From the NCBI RefSeq assembly GCF_040801915.1, contig NZ_JBFMIA010000001.1, forward strand, positions 124,001 through 188,000: a stretch of DNA of 64,000 nt, given 5' to 3'. A model generated the notes under the pieces. That model did not search any database. It worked only from the letters and a program-made list of their open reading frames with translations, and was not told the origin of the DNA. Source of the DNA: Jeotgalibacillus marinus (GTDB lineage Bacteria; Bacillota; Bacilli; Bacillales; Jeotgalibacillaceae). This document shows positions 9,152 to 17,500 of the stretch, piece after piece (position 1 is the stretch's first letter; each line of letters opens with the position of its first letter). A program made the position numbers and the translations under genes.

Positions 9152-10012
9152 TTATTTTTTATCTAATGTAAACACCGTTACTTCGGGTCTACATAGAAAT
9201 CTAAATGGTAGCCTTGCCGTGCCTATGCCTCTATTCACGTAAAGAGTTAAACCATCTACGTTATATTTCCCAGCATCGTATTTTTCCGCATAAGGTGGCG
9301 TGACTAACGACCCTACAAACGGTATTCTTACTTGTCCGCCGTGGCTGTGACCGCTCAATTGATAGTGAATGTCGTATTCTTTGGCTTCGTCTGCCAAATC
9401 GGGGCAATGGGATAGTAAAATGGTAAACGCCCCTCTTGGGATCGAGTAAATAGATTCGTGTATGTTTGGTCTACCTAAAAGGGCATCATCCACACCCGCT
9501 ATATAAATACTTGTCCCATCATCAATCGTAATTTCAGATACGTCATTGACTAAAAGAGTAAACCCCGCTCCCTCCATGATGTTGCTATAAAGACTAGAAC
9601 CCCATCCACCACGGTCGTGGTTGCCGTATATGGCGTATTTGCCGACATTGGCATGTAATTGCTCTAATGCAACGGTAAGAGCCTCAGCCCCCTCGTATTG
9701 GTTCGGCTTGTCCACCAAATCCCCAGTAAAAAGAATAATGTCGGGATCTAGCCTGTTAATCTTCTTCACCAATGAATTGAGATCACCAATGGTGTAATTG
9801 AATCCCATGTGTAGATCGCTAAATTGAACGATTTTTAACCCGTTAAATCCTGCTGGTATGGCTGTGTGCATCATGGTCTTCTTATTGATGTCTACTAGTT
9901 TAGGCTCAATCTTACGGGCATATAAATATCCTCCGGCACTCAATCCAATTGCTGTTAATAGAACTCCCGTTGTTTTTTTTAGAAAGAATCTTCTTGATAC
10001 CTTTTCCTGCAT
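9152..10012 (-). CDS. Tat-exported metallophosphoesterase, YkuE/YaeI type
   Basis: The 286-residue protein begins with a twin-arginine signal (SRRFFLKK at residues 6-13, then a hydrophobic stretch), so it should be exported folded. The calcineurin-like metal-binding motifs are complete and in order: SDLH (about 65-68), GDLVD (97-101), GNHDRGG (130-136), SHCPD and SGHSHGGQ. Relatives such as Bacillus YkuE and enterobacterial YaeI/LpxG act on phosphoesters in or near the membrane. It ends 22 bp before the glycosidase lipoprotein gene in the same direction, which suggests joint action on a surface glycan or glycolipid. That partnership is inferred. Confidence 0.88.
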   Translation of the reverse strand: MQEKVSRRFFLKKTTGVLLTAIGLSAGGYLYARKIEPKLVDINKKTMMHTAIPAGFNGLKIVQFSDLHMGFNYTIGDLNSLVKKINRLDPDIILFTGDLVDKPNQYEGAEALTVALEQLHANVGKYAIYGNHDRGGWGSSLYSNIMEGAGFTLLVNDVSEITIDDGTSIYIAGVDDALLGRPNIHESIYSIPRGAFTILLSHCPDLADEAKEYDIHYQLSGHSHGGQVRIPFVGSLVTPPYAEKYDAGKYNVDGLTLYVNRGIGTARLPFRFLCRPEVTVFTLDKK

Positions 10013-10318
10013 TGTTTTCTACCAACCTTTAAATTTAAGTCTCATAATATTAGACGCGATCATTGGAAATTAAAGCGTGCAGTTTGTCAATTGAATAGAC
10101 CTCTACGTACATGACTTCTTTCAAAATCCCTTTTAGATCAATAATCAGCCAACCTAAGAAAAAATGTTCATTTCTTGTCGAGCATAAATTCCTCATTGTT
10201 TCAGCTGTCACACCTCCTCTTAGAAAAACTATAATTTCTTTTTGTTACATTAGTTTTACAACTTTCTACAAAATTGCAGTTTTTGAATGTATAAAAAAAG
10301 AACCCTAATGATTTGATA
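10013..10318. other. Intergenic DNA with no supported gene
   Basis: About 300 bp of A+T-rich sequence. A 65-codon plus-strand frame here (10111-10308) lacks a ribosome binding site and protein-like composition. The stretch probably holds the promoter for the leftward phosphoesterase gene. Confidence 0.45.
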
Positions 10319-10535
10319 ATCCATGTCTCGTATAGGAATTTGTTAGGATAACGCTCCTATCGAATCTTTCTTTGGTCATTTTAAAGATGAAGTCGAAGAA
10401 AAAGAATGCGAGAATTTATGTGAATGAAAGGAATTAGTGGATTTATCTATCGAAGAGTACAATAATCATCGTTTCCAGTGGAGATAAAAAAATGACCCCG
10501 AGTCAATACCGAGGTCATCTTTTAGCAGCCTAGTC
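10319..10535 (+). pseudogene. IS3-family (IS150 group) transposase OrfB, C-terminal remnant
   Basis: Translated with one frame change, this stretch reads SMSR-G-C-DNAPIESFFGHFKDE, then KELVDLSIEEYNNHRFQW, then KKMTPSQYRGHLLAA and a stop. This is the DDE-proximal C-terminus of IS150-type OrfB. There are in-frame stops at about 10344 and 10428, another after QWR, and a frameshift near 10490, so it is dead. The following bases, to about 10555, resemble a decayed terminal inverted repeat. The element is truncated on its 5' side. Confidence 0.85.
10486..10518 (-). terminator. Terminator of the two-component operon, lying inside the IS remnant
   Basis: On the minus strand a 9-10 bp stem (10510-10518 with 10492-10500, one G-U pair) is followed by seven T residues. 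It lies about 35 bp after the histidine kinase stop codon. The stem is made from the transposase codons for MTPSQYRGH, so a mobile-element remnant now serves as the terminator. Confidence 0.75.
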
Positions 10536-10551
10536 CGTTTTATAGGGTAAT

Positions 10552-11940
10552 TCAGGTGATAGGATTCTTTTCAAAATAAATATAGAATTCGATTTGATCG
10601 TCGGACATCAAGACTCCATGATTAAAGTCATGGCGATTAAGAATGGATTTGACAATGGCCAACCCTAAGCCTGTGCCAGAGACTTTTTTGTTTCTAGAGG
10701 CTTCTATCACATAAAATGGTTCCCAAATCTGCTCAAGCTTTTCTGTTTTTTGTATATTGCTACCATTCTTTATTCGGAATAAGATACCTTTTTTTGAATC
10801 CTCAAATGTAACTTCAATTTTATCATCTGCTGTATATTTAATCGCATTGCTTATTAAATTGTTAAAAACCATCTCTATTTTATCTTTATCCGCTAACACA
10901 AATAATTCTTGTAAATGATCATTAACAATGGTTACATCTAGTTTTTTCGTTTCGATTTCTATTCTGTGTTTTACAAGACCAGTATGAAATAAGTCTATAA
11001 GATCAAACGTGGTCTTTTCAATCTCATCTCTTTCAATTTTTGAAAAGTTTAATAAATCCTCAATTAAATTGGTGATATTATCTGTTTGTTTTACGATCGT
11101 GTCGATATAAGTACCATCGTCTAATCCATCTTTTATCCCTATACTATAGGCTTTTATTAAAGACAATGGGGTTTTCACTTCATGTGTAAGATCGGACATA
11201 ACGATTTTTAAGTTCTCATTTTTTCGCGTTAAGTCCTGATGAGCCTTATTAAGCTTCATACTCATCACATTGATGCTGGTAGCCAGCTCCTCAATTTCAT
11301 CATTTGTTTTTATATGAGCCGTTGCAAATTTCAAATTCGAAATATCTTTAGAAATATCTTTTAATTCTTTTAAAGGAGTGGTTATCTTTTTTGACAATAA
11401 CCAGACTAACATAACGATGACAACAACGGAAAATCCTAACATATATAAATTAAATTCATTGACAATTATTGCCGTATCGCTAAAATGTTCAATGGAAATA
11501 CCGACTACAACGACCATATCGTCTTTTTGCATAAAACTGGCTAAAAAACTTGATTTTAACTTTCCCTGGTTATATAATTTATTCACTTTTTTTCCTTCTG
11601 CCAATTTTTCTAACGTTTCTTGTGTTATCCAAAATTTATTTAAAGTAATTCGTTTTTGGTCTAATTGATTACGTATTGTCTTATTTAATTCATCTACATT
11701 GCTAGAAACAGGCTCGTATACAATGGTTATACCATACTTATTTTCAATCGTTTCTATCGAATCGATAAATGTAGTTTTATCCATTTCTATTATCTCATTC
11801 GAAACTTGCTCTACCTTTTCTTTTGTTTTGTACAAGTAATATTTAGGCAAAAAAGATTGAGTAAGCAAGATTGAGATAGAAAAAATGACGATGACCGCTA
11901 AGGATATACTTATGGATAGCTTTCTTCCAAGCTTATTCAT
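10552..11940 (-). CDS. Membrane sensor histidine kinase
   Basis: This 462-residue kinase has two membrane segments (about 9-30 and 164-183) enclosing an extracytoplasmic sensor of about 130 residues, then a HAMP linker (about 184-236). The H-box DLTHEVKTPLSL has the phosphorylated histidine at about 253. The N-box FNNLISNAIKYT and G-box GTGLGLAIVKS complete the ATPase domain. Its start overlaps the stop of the regulator gene by 8 bases, so the two are translationally coupled. The stop codon falls in a TGAA that may belong to a decayed IS terminal repeat. The stimulus and target genes are unknown; no transporter or biosynthetic gene is adjacent. Confidence 0.9.
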   Translation of the reverse strand: MNKLGRKLSISISLAVIVIFSISILLTQSFLPKYYLYKTKEKVEQVSNEIIEMDKTTFIDSIETIENKYGITIVYEPVSSNVDELNKTIRNQLDQKRITLNKFWITQETLEKLAEGKKVNKLYNQGKLKSSFLASFMQKDDMVVVVGISIEHFSDTAIIVNEFNLYMLGFSVVVIVMLVWLLSKKITTPLKELKDISKDISNLKFATAHIKTNDEIEELATSINVMSMKLNKAHQDLTRKNENLKIVMSDLTHEVKTPLSLIKAYSIGIKDGLDDGTYIDTIVKQTDNITNLIEDLLNFSKIERDEIEKTTFDLIDLFHTGLVKHRIEIETKKLDVTIVNDHLQELFVLADKDKIEMVFNNLISNAIKYTADDKIEVTFEDSKKGILFRIKNGSNIQKTEKLEQIWEPFYVIEASRNKKVSGTGLGLAIVKSILNRHDFNHGVLMSDDQIEFYIYFEKNPIT

Positions 11941-12580
11941 CCTCTTCCTCCAAACTATATCCCAACCCTCTATGAGTTCTTATCACGTCTTCTCCAATTT
12001 TTTCTCGTAACCTTCTTATATGGGTATCAACCGTTCGTTCTTCGCCAAAATAGTCAAATCCCCAGACGATATCAAGGAGTTTTTTTCGTGTCAATATACT
12101 CCCTTTATGATTTAAAAAGCATCTCATAAGTTCGAATTCCGTTTTTGTCGCATTCAAATCCTTTTCGTTTTTATAAATCTTTTTTGCTTCTAAATCAATT
12201 TTTAGGTCTTTTATATGAACGACCTTCTCTTTACGAAGAAGTTTCTTTGCTCTTGCCAATAAAACACCTGGATGGAAAGGTTTCCTTACGTAGTCATCTG
12301 CCCCAATCGTTAACGCTTTCAGTTCATCTTCATTTTCACTTTTCGCCGTAAGCATTAGTACTTTTGTGTCACTGGTACTTTTTATTTGCTTACAAACGTC
12401 CAAACCGCTTATCTCAGGCATCATCCAGTCCAGAATAGCTAAGTGGATTTTGTTGCTATAAATAATAGTTACTGCCTCTTCTCCATCTTCAGCTAGAAAA
12501 ACATGAAACCCTTCCCGCTCAAAATAAACCTTTAAAATTTTCAACATATCTTTTTCATCGTCTGCGATTAGTACGTTCAT
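11933..12580 (-). CDS. OmpR-family response regulator
   Basis: The 215-residue regulator has a receiver domain with acidic pocket ADDEKD, phosphoacceptor Asp51 in AILDWMMPE and the conserved lysine in DDYVRKPF. A winged-helix DNA-binding domain follows, with signature FGEERTVDTHIRRLREKIG. I start it at the ATG at 12580, which has GGAGGGG a few bases ahead, rather than at the GTG at 12592. It is the first gene of the pair with the histidine kinase. IS150-type debris lies both upstream (12.7-13.2 kb) and downstream (10.3-10.5 kb), so the pair may have been acquired or moved. Confidence 0.92.
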   Translation of the reverse strand: MNVLIADDEKDMLKILKVYFEREGFHVFLAEDGEEAVTIIYSNKIHLAILDWMMPEISGLDVCKQIKSTSDTKVLMLTAKSENEDELKALTIGADDYVRKPFHPGVLLARAKKLLRKEKVVHIKDLKIDLEAKKIYKNEKDLNATKTEFELMRCFLNHKGSILTRKKLLDIVWGFDYFGEERTVDTHIRRLREKIGEDVIRTHRGLGYSLEEEDE

Positions 12581-12713
12581 TTTCCCCTCCACTTATCAGT
12601 AAAATATGATGTTCTTAGTATTTACACGTTTCGGAAATTCCAACAGCTCTTCGTCAGTGTAACAGCTAGTTATTACCGATTAAATACAGAAATTTGTAAA
12701 AAAGTTCGATAAT

Positions 12714-13162
12714 TTATAATAAAGTTTGATTAGAGTTATCGTAAACTTTTTTGAAATGTTTAATTAAATATTCTACTTCTGCTTGTAAAGCCTCAAGTGA
12801 TCCTTCAGATGGCGTTGTCTGTTTTGTTCCTTTTTTCTTCATGGATTGATGCCCCTTTTTCTTTGGTTGTAGGGCGTCAACACCTCCATCTTTATAAAGA
12901 GCTTGCCATAAACATCGTAGCTGTCTCTCTCGTAGACGTCCTGTTTTCTTGCATATATTTGAGTACCTAGTTTATCGCTTGCGGAATAGGTTGTATAGGA
13001 TTTTTCAAACGCTTCTTCCCCTCTGTATTCAAATTGTTTCAACCAAGCAGGGAAATTATCTGGGTCTGCACAAATAGAGTCTGGGATCCCTCGAAGGGAA
13101 CCTTCCCCTGCTATATATCTTTTGACTGCCACTAGTTTTTCTTCTTTTGAAAATTTAGCCAT
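12714..13162 (-). pseudogene. IS3-family (IS150 group) OrfA remnant
   Basis: The first part reads MAKFSKEEKLVAVKRYIAGE and later WLKQFEYRGEEAFEKSYTTYS, the N-terminal helix-turn-helix region of IS150-type OrfA. After a disrupted middle, another frame gives GVDALQPKKKGHQSMKKKG and SLEALQAEVEYL, the usual OrfA C-terminal part. The intervening scramble and the loss of OrfB show that the element is dead. An intact left terminal repeat lies upstream at 13177-13215. Confidence 0.85.
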
Positions 13163-13176
13163 AAAAAACTGCACCT

Positions 13177-13215
13177 CCAATTGTTAGTGGTGTCTAACAA
13201 TTAGGGGGCAGTTCA
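13177..13215 (-). mobile_element. Left terminal end of the IS150-type element
   Basis: Read on the minus strand, the stretch begins TGAACTGCCCCCTAATTG and runs to 15 bases before the OrfA start codon. It is the usual end sequence of IS150-group elements and includes a small TTGTTAG/CTAACAA palindrome. It marks the outer boundary of the remnant next to putP. Confidence 0.7.
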
Positions 13216-13277
13216 CTTTTTGGAATCAAACAACAAATCCCACTAGATCAACGTTCATATCTCCCTTTTTGTTTTCC

Positions 13278-14768
13278 CTATTTATTTGATTCAACTTCAT
13301 GGACTTTTTCGAATGCGTTATAACCTTCACGAGTGATTTTATCAGCTCCACCAGTCATTTTGCTGACTACAATGATTGCAAGTAAGCTTAATATGAATCC
13401 CGGTATCATTTCATATAAGAATGCGCTTAGTTGGAATACATAAATCCAAAGAATAACGGTAATCGCGCCAACAAATATACCCGCAATAGCTCCCCAACGG
13501 TTCATTTCTTTCCAGTAGAGACTCAATATAATTGCTGGACCGAAAGCAGAACCAAATCCTGCCCAAGCATTACTAACAAGGTCCAAAATTGTATTCTCCG
13601 AATCAAGTGATAAAAAAATAGCGACAATAGCAACTAAAAATACAGATGCGCGTCCGACAAAAACTAATTCTTTATCCGAAGCTTTGCGTTTTAAGAATGT
13701 GTTATAGAAGTCCTCTGTTAGCGCGCTTGATGTTACAAGAAGTTGTGAAGAAATCGAACTCATAATGGCTGCTAAAACGGCAGCTAATAAGAATCCAGAA
13801 ATCAATGGGTGGAACAATACGTGAGAAAAAACAATAAAGATTGTTTCTGGATTTTTTAGCTCTTCACCTTGAGTAGTTATATAAGCTAATCCAGTTAACC
13901 CAGTTAATACAGCACCCGTGTTGGCTATAACCGTCCAAGTTATCCCGATGTGACGAGCTGTTTTTAATGATTTTACATTACGAATGGCCATAAAACGTAC
14001 GATGATATGAGGTTGCCCGAAGTAACCAAGTCCCCATGCCATTAATCCTAAAAATCCTAACACAGTGGTTCCTTGAAAGAACGATGTTAGGGTAGGATCG
14101 ATGTCTTTTATTGTATTAAATGTCGAACTAATACCACCAAGTTCGCTAAAAGCAACGATAGGTACGAGAATTAGTGCAATAACCATGATACAGCCTTGAA
14201 CAAAGTCAGTCATACTTACAGCTAAGAATCCACCAAAAAGTGTGTAAACCAGCACTACACTTGTCGTAATAATTAATCCAGTTAAGTAATCAAAACCAAA
14301 AGCACTTTCAAACAATACGCCACCGGCTACCATTCCTGATGAAGTATAAACAGTAAAAAAGATAATGATAACTATTGCTGATATAAAGCGTAAAATCTTT
14401 GTATCATCTGAGAATCGATTTTCAAAATAATCTGGAATCGTGATTGAATTATTTGCCACTTCTGTGTATGTCCGTAAACGAGGTGCGACAAAAATATAAT
14501 TTAAATAAGCTCCGATTGATAAAGCAACAGCAATCCACATGCCGGATAGCCCAGAAACATAGATCGTACCCGGTAAACTAAGTAAAGTCCAACCACTCAT
14601 AACAGATGCCCCAGCAGACAATGCTGTAACGGCAGGTCCTAACTTTCTACCTCCCAACATGTATTGTGATAAGTCACCAGTAGATTTTTTATAACCATAT
14701 AAACCAATACCAAGCATAGCTATAAAATAGAGTACGAGTAAAAAATAAATTTCAATTTCAACCTCCAT
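13278..14768 (-). CDS. putP: Sodium/proline symporter
   Basis: This is a sodium:solute symporter (SSSF family) of 496 residues with about 13 membrane segments. It would import proline with Na+ for nutrition or osmoprotection. Motifs visible include YMLGGRKLGPAVTALSAGAS and MSGWTLLSLPG near the N-terminus and LMAWGLGYFGQPHIIVRFMA in the middle, all typical of PutP/OpuE. I start it at the ATG at 14768, with AAAGGAG about 8 bases ahead; a 12-codon extension to 14804 is open but runs through a hairpin in the leader. The gene stands alone, with an IS150 relic immediately downstream and an unusual structured leader upstream. Confidence 0.9.
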   Translation of the reverse strand: MEVEIEIYFLLVLYFIAMLGIGLYGYKKSTGDLSQYMLGGRKLGPAVTALSAGASVMSGWTLLSLPGTIYVSGLSGMWIAVALSIGAYLNYIFVAPRLRTYTEVANNSITIPDYFENRFSDDTKILRFISAIVIIIFFTVYTSSGMVAGGVLFESAFGFDYLTGLIITTSVVLVYTLFGGFLAVSMTDFVQGCIMVIALILVPIVAFSELGGISSTFNTIKDIDPTLTSFFQGTTVLGFLGLMAWGLGYFGQPHIIVRFMAIRNVKSLKTARHIGITWTVIANTGAVLTGLTGLAYITTQGEELKNPETIFIVFSHVLFHPLISGFLLAAVLAAIMSSISSQLLVTSSALTEDFYNTFLKRKASDKELVFVGRASVFLVAIVAIFLSLDSENTILDLVSNAWAGFGSAFGPAIILSLYWKEMNRWGAIAGIFVGAITVILWIYVFQLSAFLYEMIPGFILSLLAIIVVSKMTGGADKITREGYNAFEKVHEVESNK

Positions 14769-14794
14769 CAAATTTCTCCTTTTAAAAAGATCAA

Positions 14795-14935
14795 ACCGCA
14801 CCATGATTGGATGCGGTAGGGCTTTTTCACATAAAGCGGGGCGGCAATCCCGATCCCTATTGACTACCTAGCGACAGCATGTGAGTCACCTTTCTCACCT
14901 CAAGCACCCTCTGTTTTAATAAATAGTGTATTCAA
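14795..14935 (-). promoter_or_regulatory. Hairpin-rich 5' leader of putP, candidate cis-regulatory RNA
   Basis: The minus-strand leader can form at least three hairpins: GTGAG/CTCAC at 14881-14898, GCTTT/AAAGC at 14821-14837, and ACCGCA/TGCGGT at 14795-14817, the last followed by a T-rich tract just ahead of the ribosome binding site. G and C content is high compared with neighbouring spacers. The final hairpin could act as an attenuator. I cannot match it to a known riboswitch class from memory. Confidence 0.4.
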
Positions 14936-14947
14936 TAGGGACTAGAA

Positions 14948-15267
14948 GGTTCTGGTGCAAAAACATAGGATGCGTGATCATATGGAAAATAAATTTAAAT
15001 GGAAGCACTATCAGCCTGATGATGATTTTATTAACGGTAAGATGGTACTTACGTTACAACCTAAGGTTTCGTGATTTATTGGAAATGATGGAGGAACAAG
15101 GTTTATCGATTACTCCTCACCATTCCAGTCCTTGCATCATCGATCAACAAAATATAGGAGAATACCAAAAGAGGCTCGTTCCTTCAATCGATAAAAGAAT
15201 TCAGCCGTTCATTTCCCACGCTAATGGAAGTGCTTTAGATATCATGGTCAGCGATAAAGTGGCGTAA
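14948..15267 (+). pseudogene. IS6-family transposase remnant with its left terminal repeat
   Basis: The 14-base end GGTTCTGGTGCAAA (14948-14961) is the usual IS6/IS240-type terminal repeat. It is followed by MENKFKWKHYQPD and, after a frameshift near 15025, ILLTVRWYLRYNLRFRDL and LEMMEEQGLSI, which are the N-terminus of IS6-family transposases. Beyond this the coding sequence is badly degraded and the catalytic DDE part is absent. The same 14-base end recurs at 50992-51005. Confidence 0.85.
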
Positions 15268-15366
15268 GGTGTAAACACTGTGTTAGCAGATAGCATCAAG
15301 TATTTTATGTAAATATACATAGCTAATAAAATGTAATGAAAAACTTTTCATTCTAACACACCGTCT

Positions 15367-15972
15367 TCACAAATATTGTAATTTATTCCATTTTCCTTGC
15401 CTTGCTTTTTTGTCGAGACGATAGCGCTCATCTAGTAATTCCAGTAATAGTTCGTTTTTTTCTTGTAAAGGAATTTGTAGGTGTTTGATGAGTTCTCGAG
15501 ACTGGGCCAAAAATTCAGTATATGGTTCCCACGATTGCTCGAATTGTTGTTCTAATTCCTGCTTCAATTTACGTGTTAGCTTAGGACTGGCTCCGTTAGA
15601 TGTGACAGCTACTTGAAGATGACCTCTCCGCACGGTAGCTGGGAAAGTGACATTTCCTTCTCCTCCTTCATCTACAACGCAACTTAATTGATAAGGAGGA
15701 AGAGAACGAACTAATGTCTTATTTGCTTCTCGGTCGTTTGTTGCCAAAATGACCAAAAATGCTTCTTGAAAGTCTGAGGTATGAGCTTTCCGACTTATAA
15801 GTAAATACCCTTTCTTTCGTGCCAATTCTAGAACTTCTTCAGAAAAAGCAGGTGAGACGAACGTGATCTCCGCTTCTTCAGCATCTAAAACCTTTGCCTT
15901 ACGTGCAGCAATCCGTCCTCCTCCGGCGATTACTACCTTCTTCCCCTTTAAATTAATAATAAGTGGTTGCAT
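15367..15972 (-). CDS. sirC: Precorrin-2 dehydrogenase
   Basis: This 201-residue enzyme oxidises precorrin-2 to sirohydrochlorin with NAD+, a step of siroheme synthesis. The N-terminal Rossmann motif is AGGGRIAARKAKVLDAEEAE (about residues 15-34), followed by the typical NGASPKLTRKLKQELE segment in the dimerisation region. It resembles YlnF of Bacillus subtilis, not the longer trifunctional CysG. It is the last gene of the sulfate operon, 10 bp after sirB. No clear terminator was found downstream; a weak AATGAAAA/TTTTCATT hairpin lies at about 15336-15353. Confidence 0.88.
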   Translation of the reverse strand: MQPLIINLKGKKVVIAGGGRIAARKAKVLDAEEAEITFVSPAFSEEVLELARKKGYLLISRKAHTSDFQEAFLVILATNDREANKTLVRSLPPYQLSCVVDEGGEGNVTFPATVRRGHLQVAVTSNGASPKLTRKLKQELEQQFEQSWEPYTEFLAQSRELIKHLQIPLQEKNELLLELLDERYRLDKKARQGKWNKLQYL

Positions 15973-15982
15973 AAAAATCCTC

Positions 15983-16708
15983 CTATCCTAAAGCACGATC
16001 TATAACGATGTCTTTAATCACTCGATGGCTAGAAAGAGGCCCTGTATGCACAATGGATTGCCCCTGATTTCGCCTCTTATTCACCTCTTTAATAATCTCA
16101 GAAAGCAATAGACCAGGGAATAATAAATATGGAACAACAATAACCCGTTCTCCTCGTGCTTTTTGAATGATCGTTTCTAACCCCACAGTAAACGTTGGTG
16201 ATGCGGCAGCTAAATAACAAACTTGAATATTCCTCACACCAAGTTTTTCCTTTATTCCTCTAGAGATTCTAGTAAAGGCATCGTGTATAGCTAGGTCGCT
16301 ACTCCCTCTTCCAACAATTAAAATCGAATCCTCCAAGTTCACATCATGTACTACGCTTCTTACAAGTTCTCCAATAGCATTTAAAATTCTGTCCTGCACA
16401 CTAAATGGAGGAGCTACTTTCACCTTTATATGCGGATACTTCTTTCTTAATGGGATAAGTGAATCTGGTATATCCTTTTTTATATGTCCTGCAGCTAGGA
16501 GGAAGAGTGGAACAACCGAAATCTCTGTTGCACCTCTGTTAACACACTGTTCAAACCCTTCCCCTATAAATGGTTTTGTCAATTCAAGAAAACTAATCTC
16601 TTGAATGGGTACCTCGACTAAATCAATCACACTTTCTAAAAACCGCCTAACTTCTTCTGCACCTTGCTTAGATCGTGTGCCGTGGCTAACATATAAAATA
16701 GCTTTCAT
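15983..16708 (-). CDS. sirB: Sirohydrochlorin ferrochelatase
   Basis: This 241-residue type II chelatase inserts Fe2+ into sirohydrochlorin to give siroheme. The N-terminal YVSHGTRSK has the metal-binding His at about residue 9, and a second chelatase-like segment with VPLFLLAAGHIKKDIP has a further His. It is similar to YlnE of Bacillus subtilis. The gene lies between sumT (12 bp) and sirC (10 bp) in one operon, so the whole route from uroporphyrinogen III to siroheme is made alongside the reductase that needs it. Confidence 0.88.
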   Translation of the reverse strand: MKAILYVSHGTRSKQGAEEVRRFLESVIDLVEVPIQEISFLELTKPFIGEGFEQCVNRGATEISVVPLFLLAAGHIKKDIPDSLIPLRKKYPHIKVKVAPPFSVQDRILNAIGELVRSVVHDVNLEDSILIVGRGSSDLAIHDAFTRISRGIKEKLGVRNIQVCYLAAASPTFTVGLETIIQKARGERVIVVPYLLFPGLLLSEIIKEVNKRRNQGQSIVHTGPLSSHRVIKDIVIDRALG

Positions 16709-16720
16709 GAAGTCCTCCTC

Positions 16721-17497
16721 TTAACCATGTATTACAGGAAGGTGAGGGACAATCTCTTCATCAAACCAATTTAATTTGTGGTGAAGCCCCACAACCTCAC
16801 CTATGACAATCATACTTGGATTAGAAAGCTTAGCCTCCTTCACCTTACCCTCTATTGTTTGGAGAGTTCCTGTTACCGTATGCTGATCTTTTCGTGTACC
16901 CCAATGAACAAGAGCGATCGGAGTATGAGGAGATTTACCATTCTCAATTAAACGATTAATAATGCTTGGAAGGTGAGCAACGCCCATATAGACACAAATC
17001 GTATCTACAGCATGAGCTAAATGTGCCCATCTAAGCTCAGATTCCTTCCCTCCTGCTTGATGGCCAGTCACAAAGGCAAAACTCTTACTTAATGTTCTAT
17101 GTGTTACAGGAATCCCTGCATAGGCTGATGCAGCGATTCCTGCTGTAATTCCAGGGACAATCTCAAATGGCACATCATGCTTCGCGCATTCCTCCGCCTC
17201 TTCCCCTCCACGTCCAAACACAAAGGGATCCCCCCCTTTCAAGCGTACTACCTGAAATCCTTTTTTGGCGTATTTTACTAGAAAATGGTTAATCGTTTCC
17301 TGTTTCATCGTATGGGAATCTGGCAGCTTTCCACAATAGACAAGCTGAGCATCTTTTGGTGCAAATTTAAGTAATTCAGAGTTAACCAGTCGATCGTACA
17401 AGATGACATCTGCCTGCTCTAGGCACCGCAATCCCTTGATTGTTAATAACTCTGGGTCTCCGGGGCCTGCACCAACTAGATAAACCGTGCCTACCAT
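16721..17497 (-). CDS. sumT: Uroporphyrinogen-III C-methyltransferase
   Basis: This 258-residue SAM-dependent enzyme methylates uroporphyrinogen III at C2 and C7 to form precorrin-2. Diagnostic motifs are VGAGPGDPELLTIKG (about residues 8-22), RLKGGDPFVFGRGGEE (about 83-98) and GIPVTHR. It resembles YlnD of Bacillus subtilis. It starts 3 bp after the small DUF3906-type gene and precedes sirB, so it is the first committed siroheme gene of the operon. Confidence 0.93.
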   Translation of the reverse strand: MVGTVYLVGAGPGDPELLTIKGLRCLEQADVILYDRLVNSELLKFAPKDAQLVYCGKLPDSHTMKQETINHFLVKYAKKGFQVVRLKGGDPFVFGRGGEEAEECAKHDVPFEIVPGITAGIAASAYAGIPVTHRTLSKSFAFVTGHQAGGKESELRWAHLAHAVDTICVYMGVAHLPSIINRLIENGKSPHTPIALVHWGTRKDQHTVTGTLQTIEGKVKEAKLSNPSMIVIGEVVGLHHKLNWFDEEIVPHLPVIHG

Positions 17498-17500
17498 GCC

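Noticed and set aside
10111..10308. 65-codon plus-strand frame before the IS150 relic
   Set aside because: No ribosome binding site, unusual residue use and no homology recognised.
12839..13180. 113-codon frame that could be called a hypothetical or transposase gene
   Set aside because: It is the first part of a disrupted IS150-type OrfA; its C-terminal third is out-of-frame scramble, so it is treated as a pseudogene.
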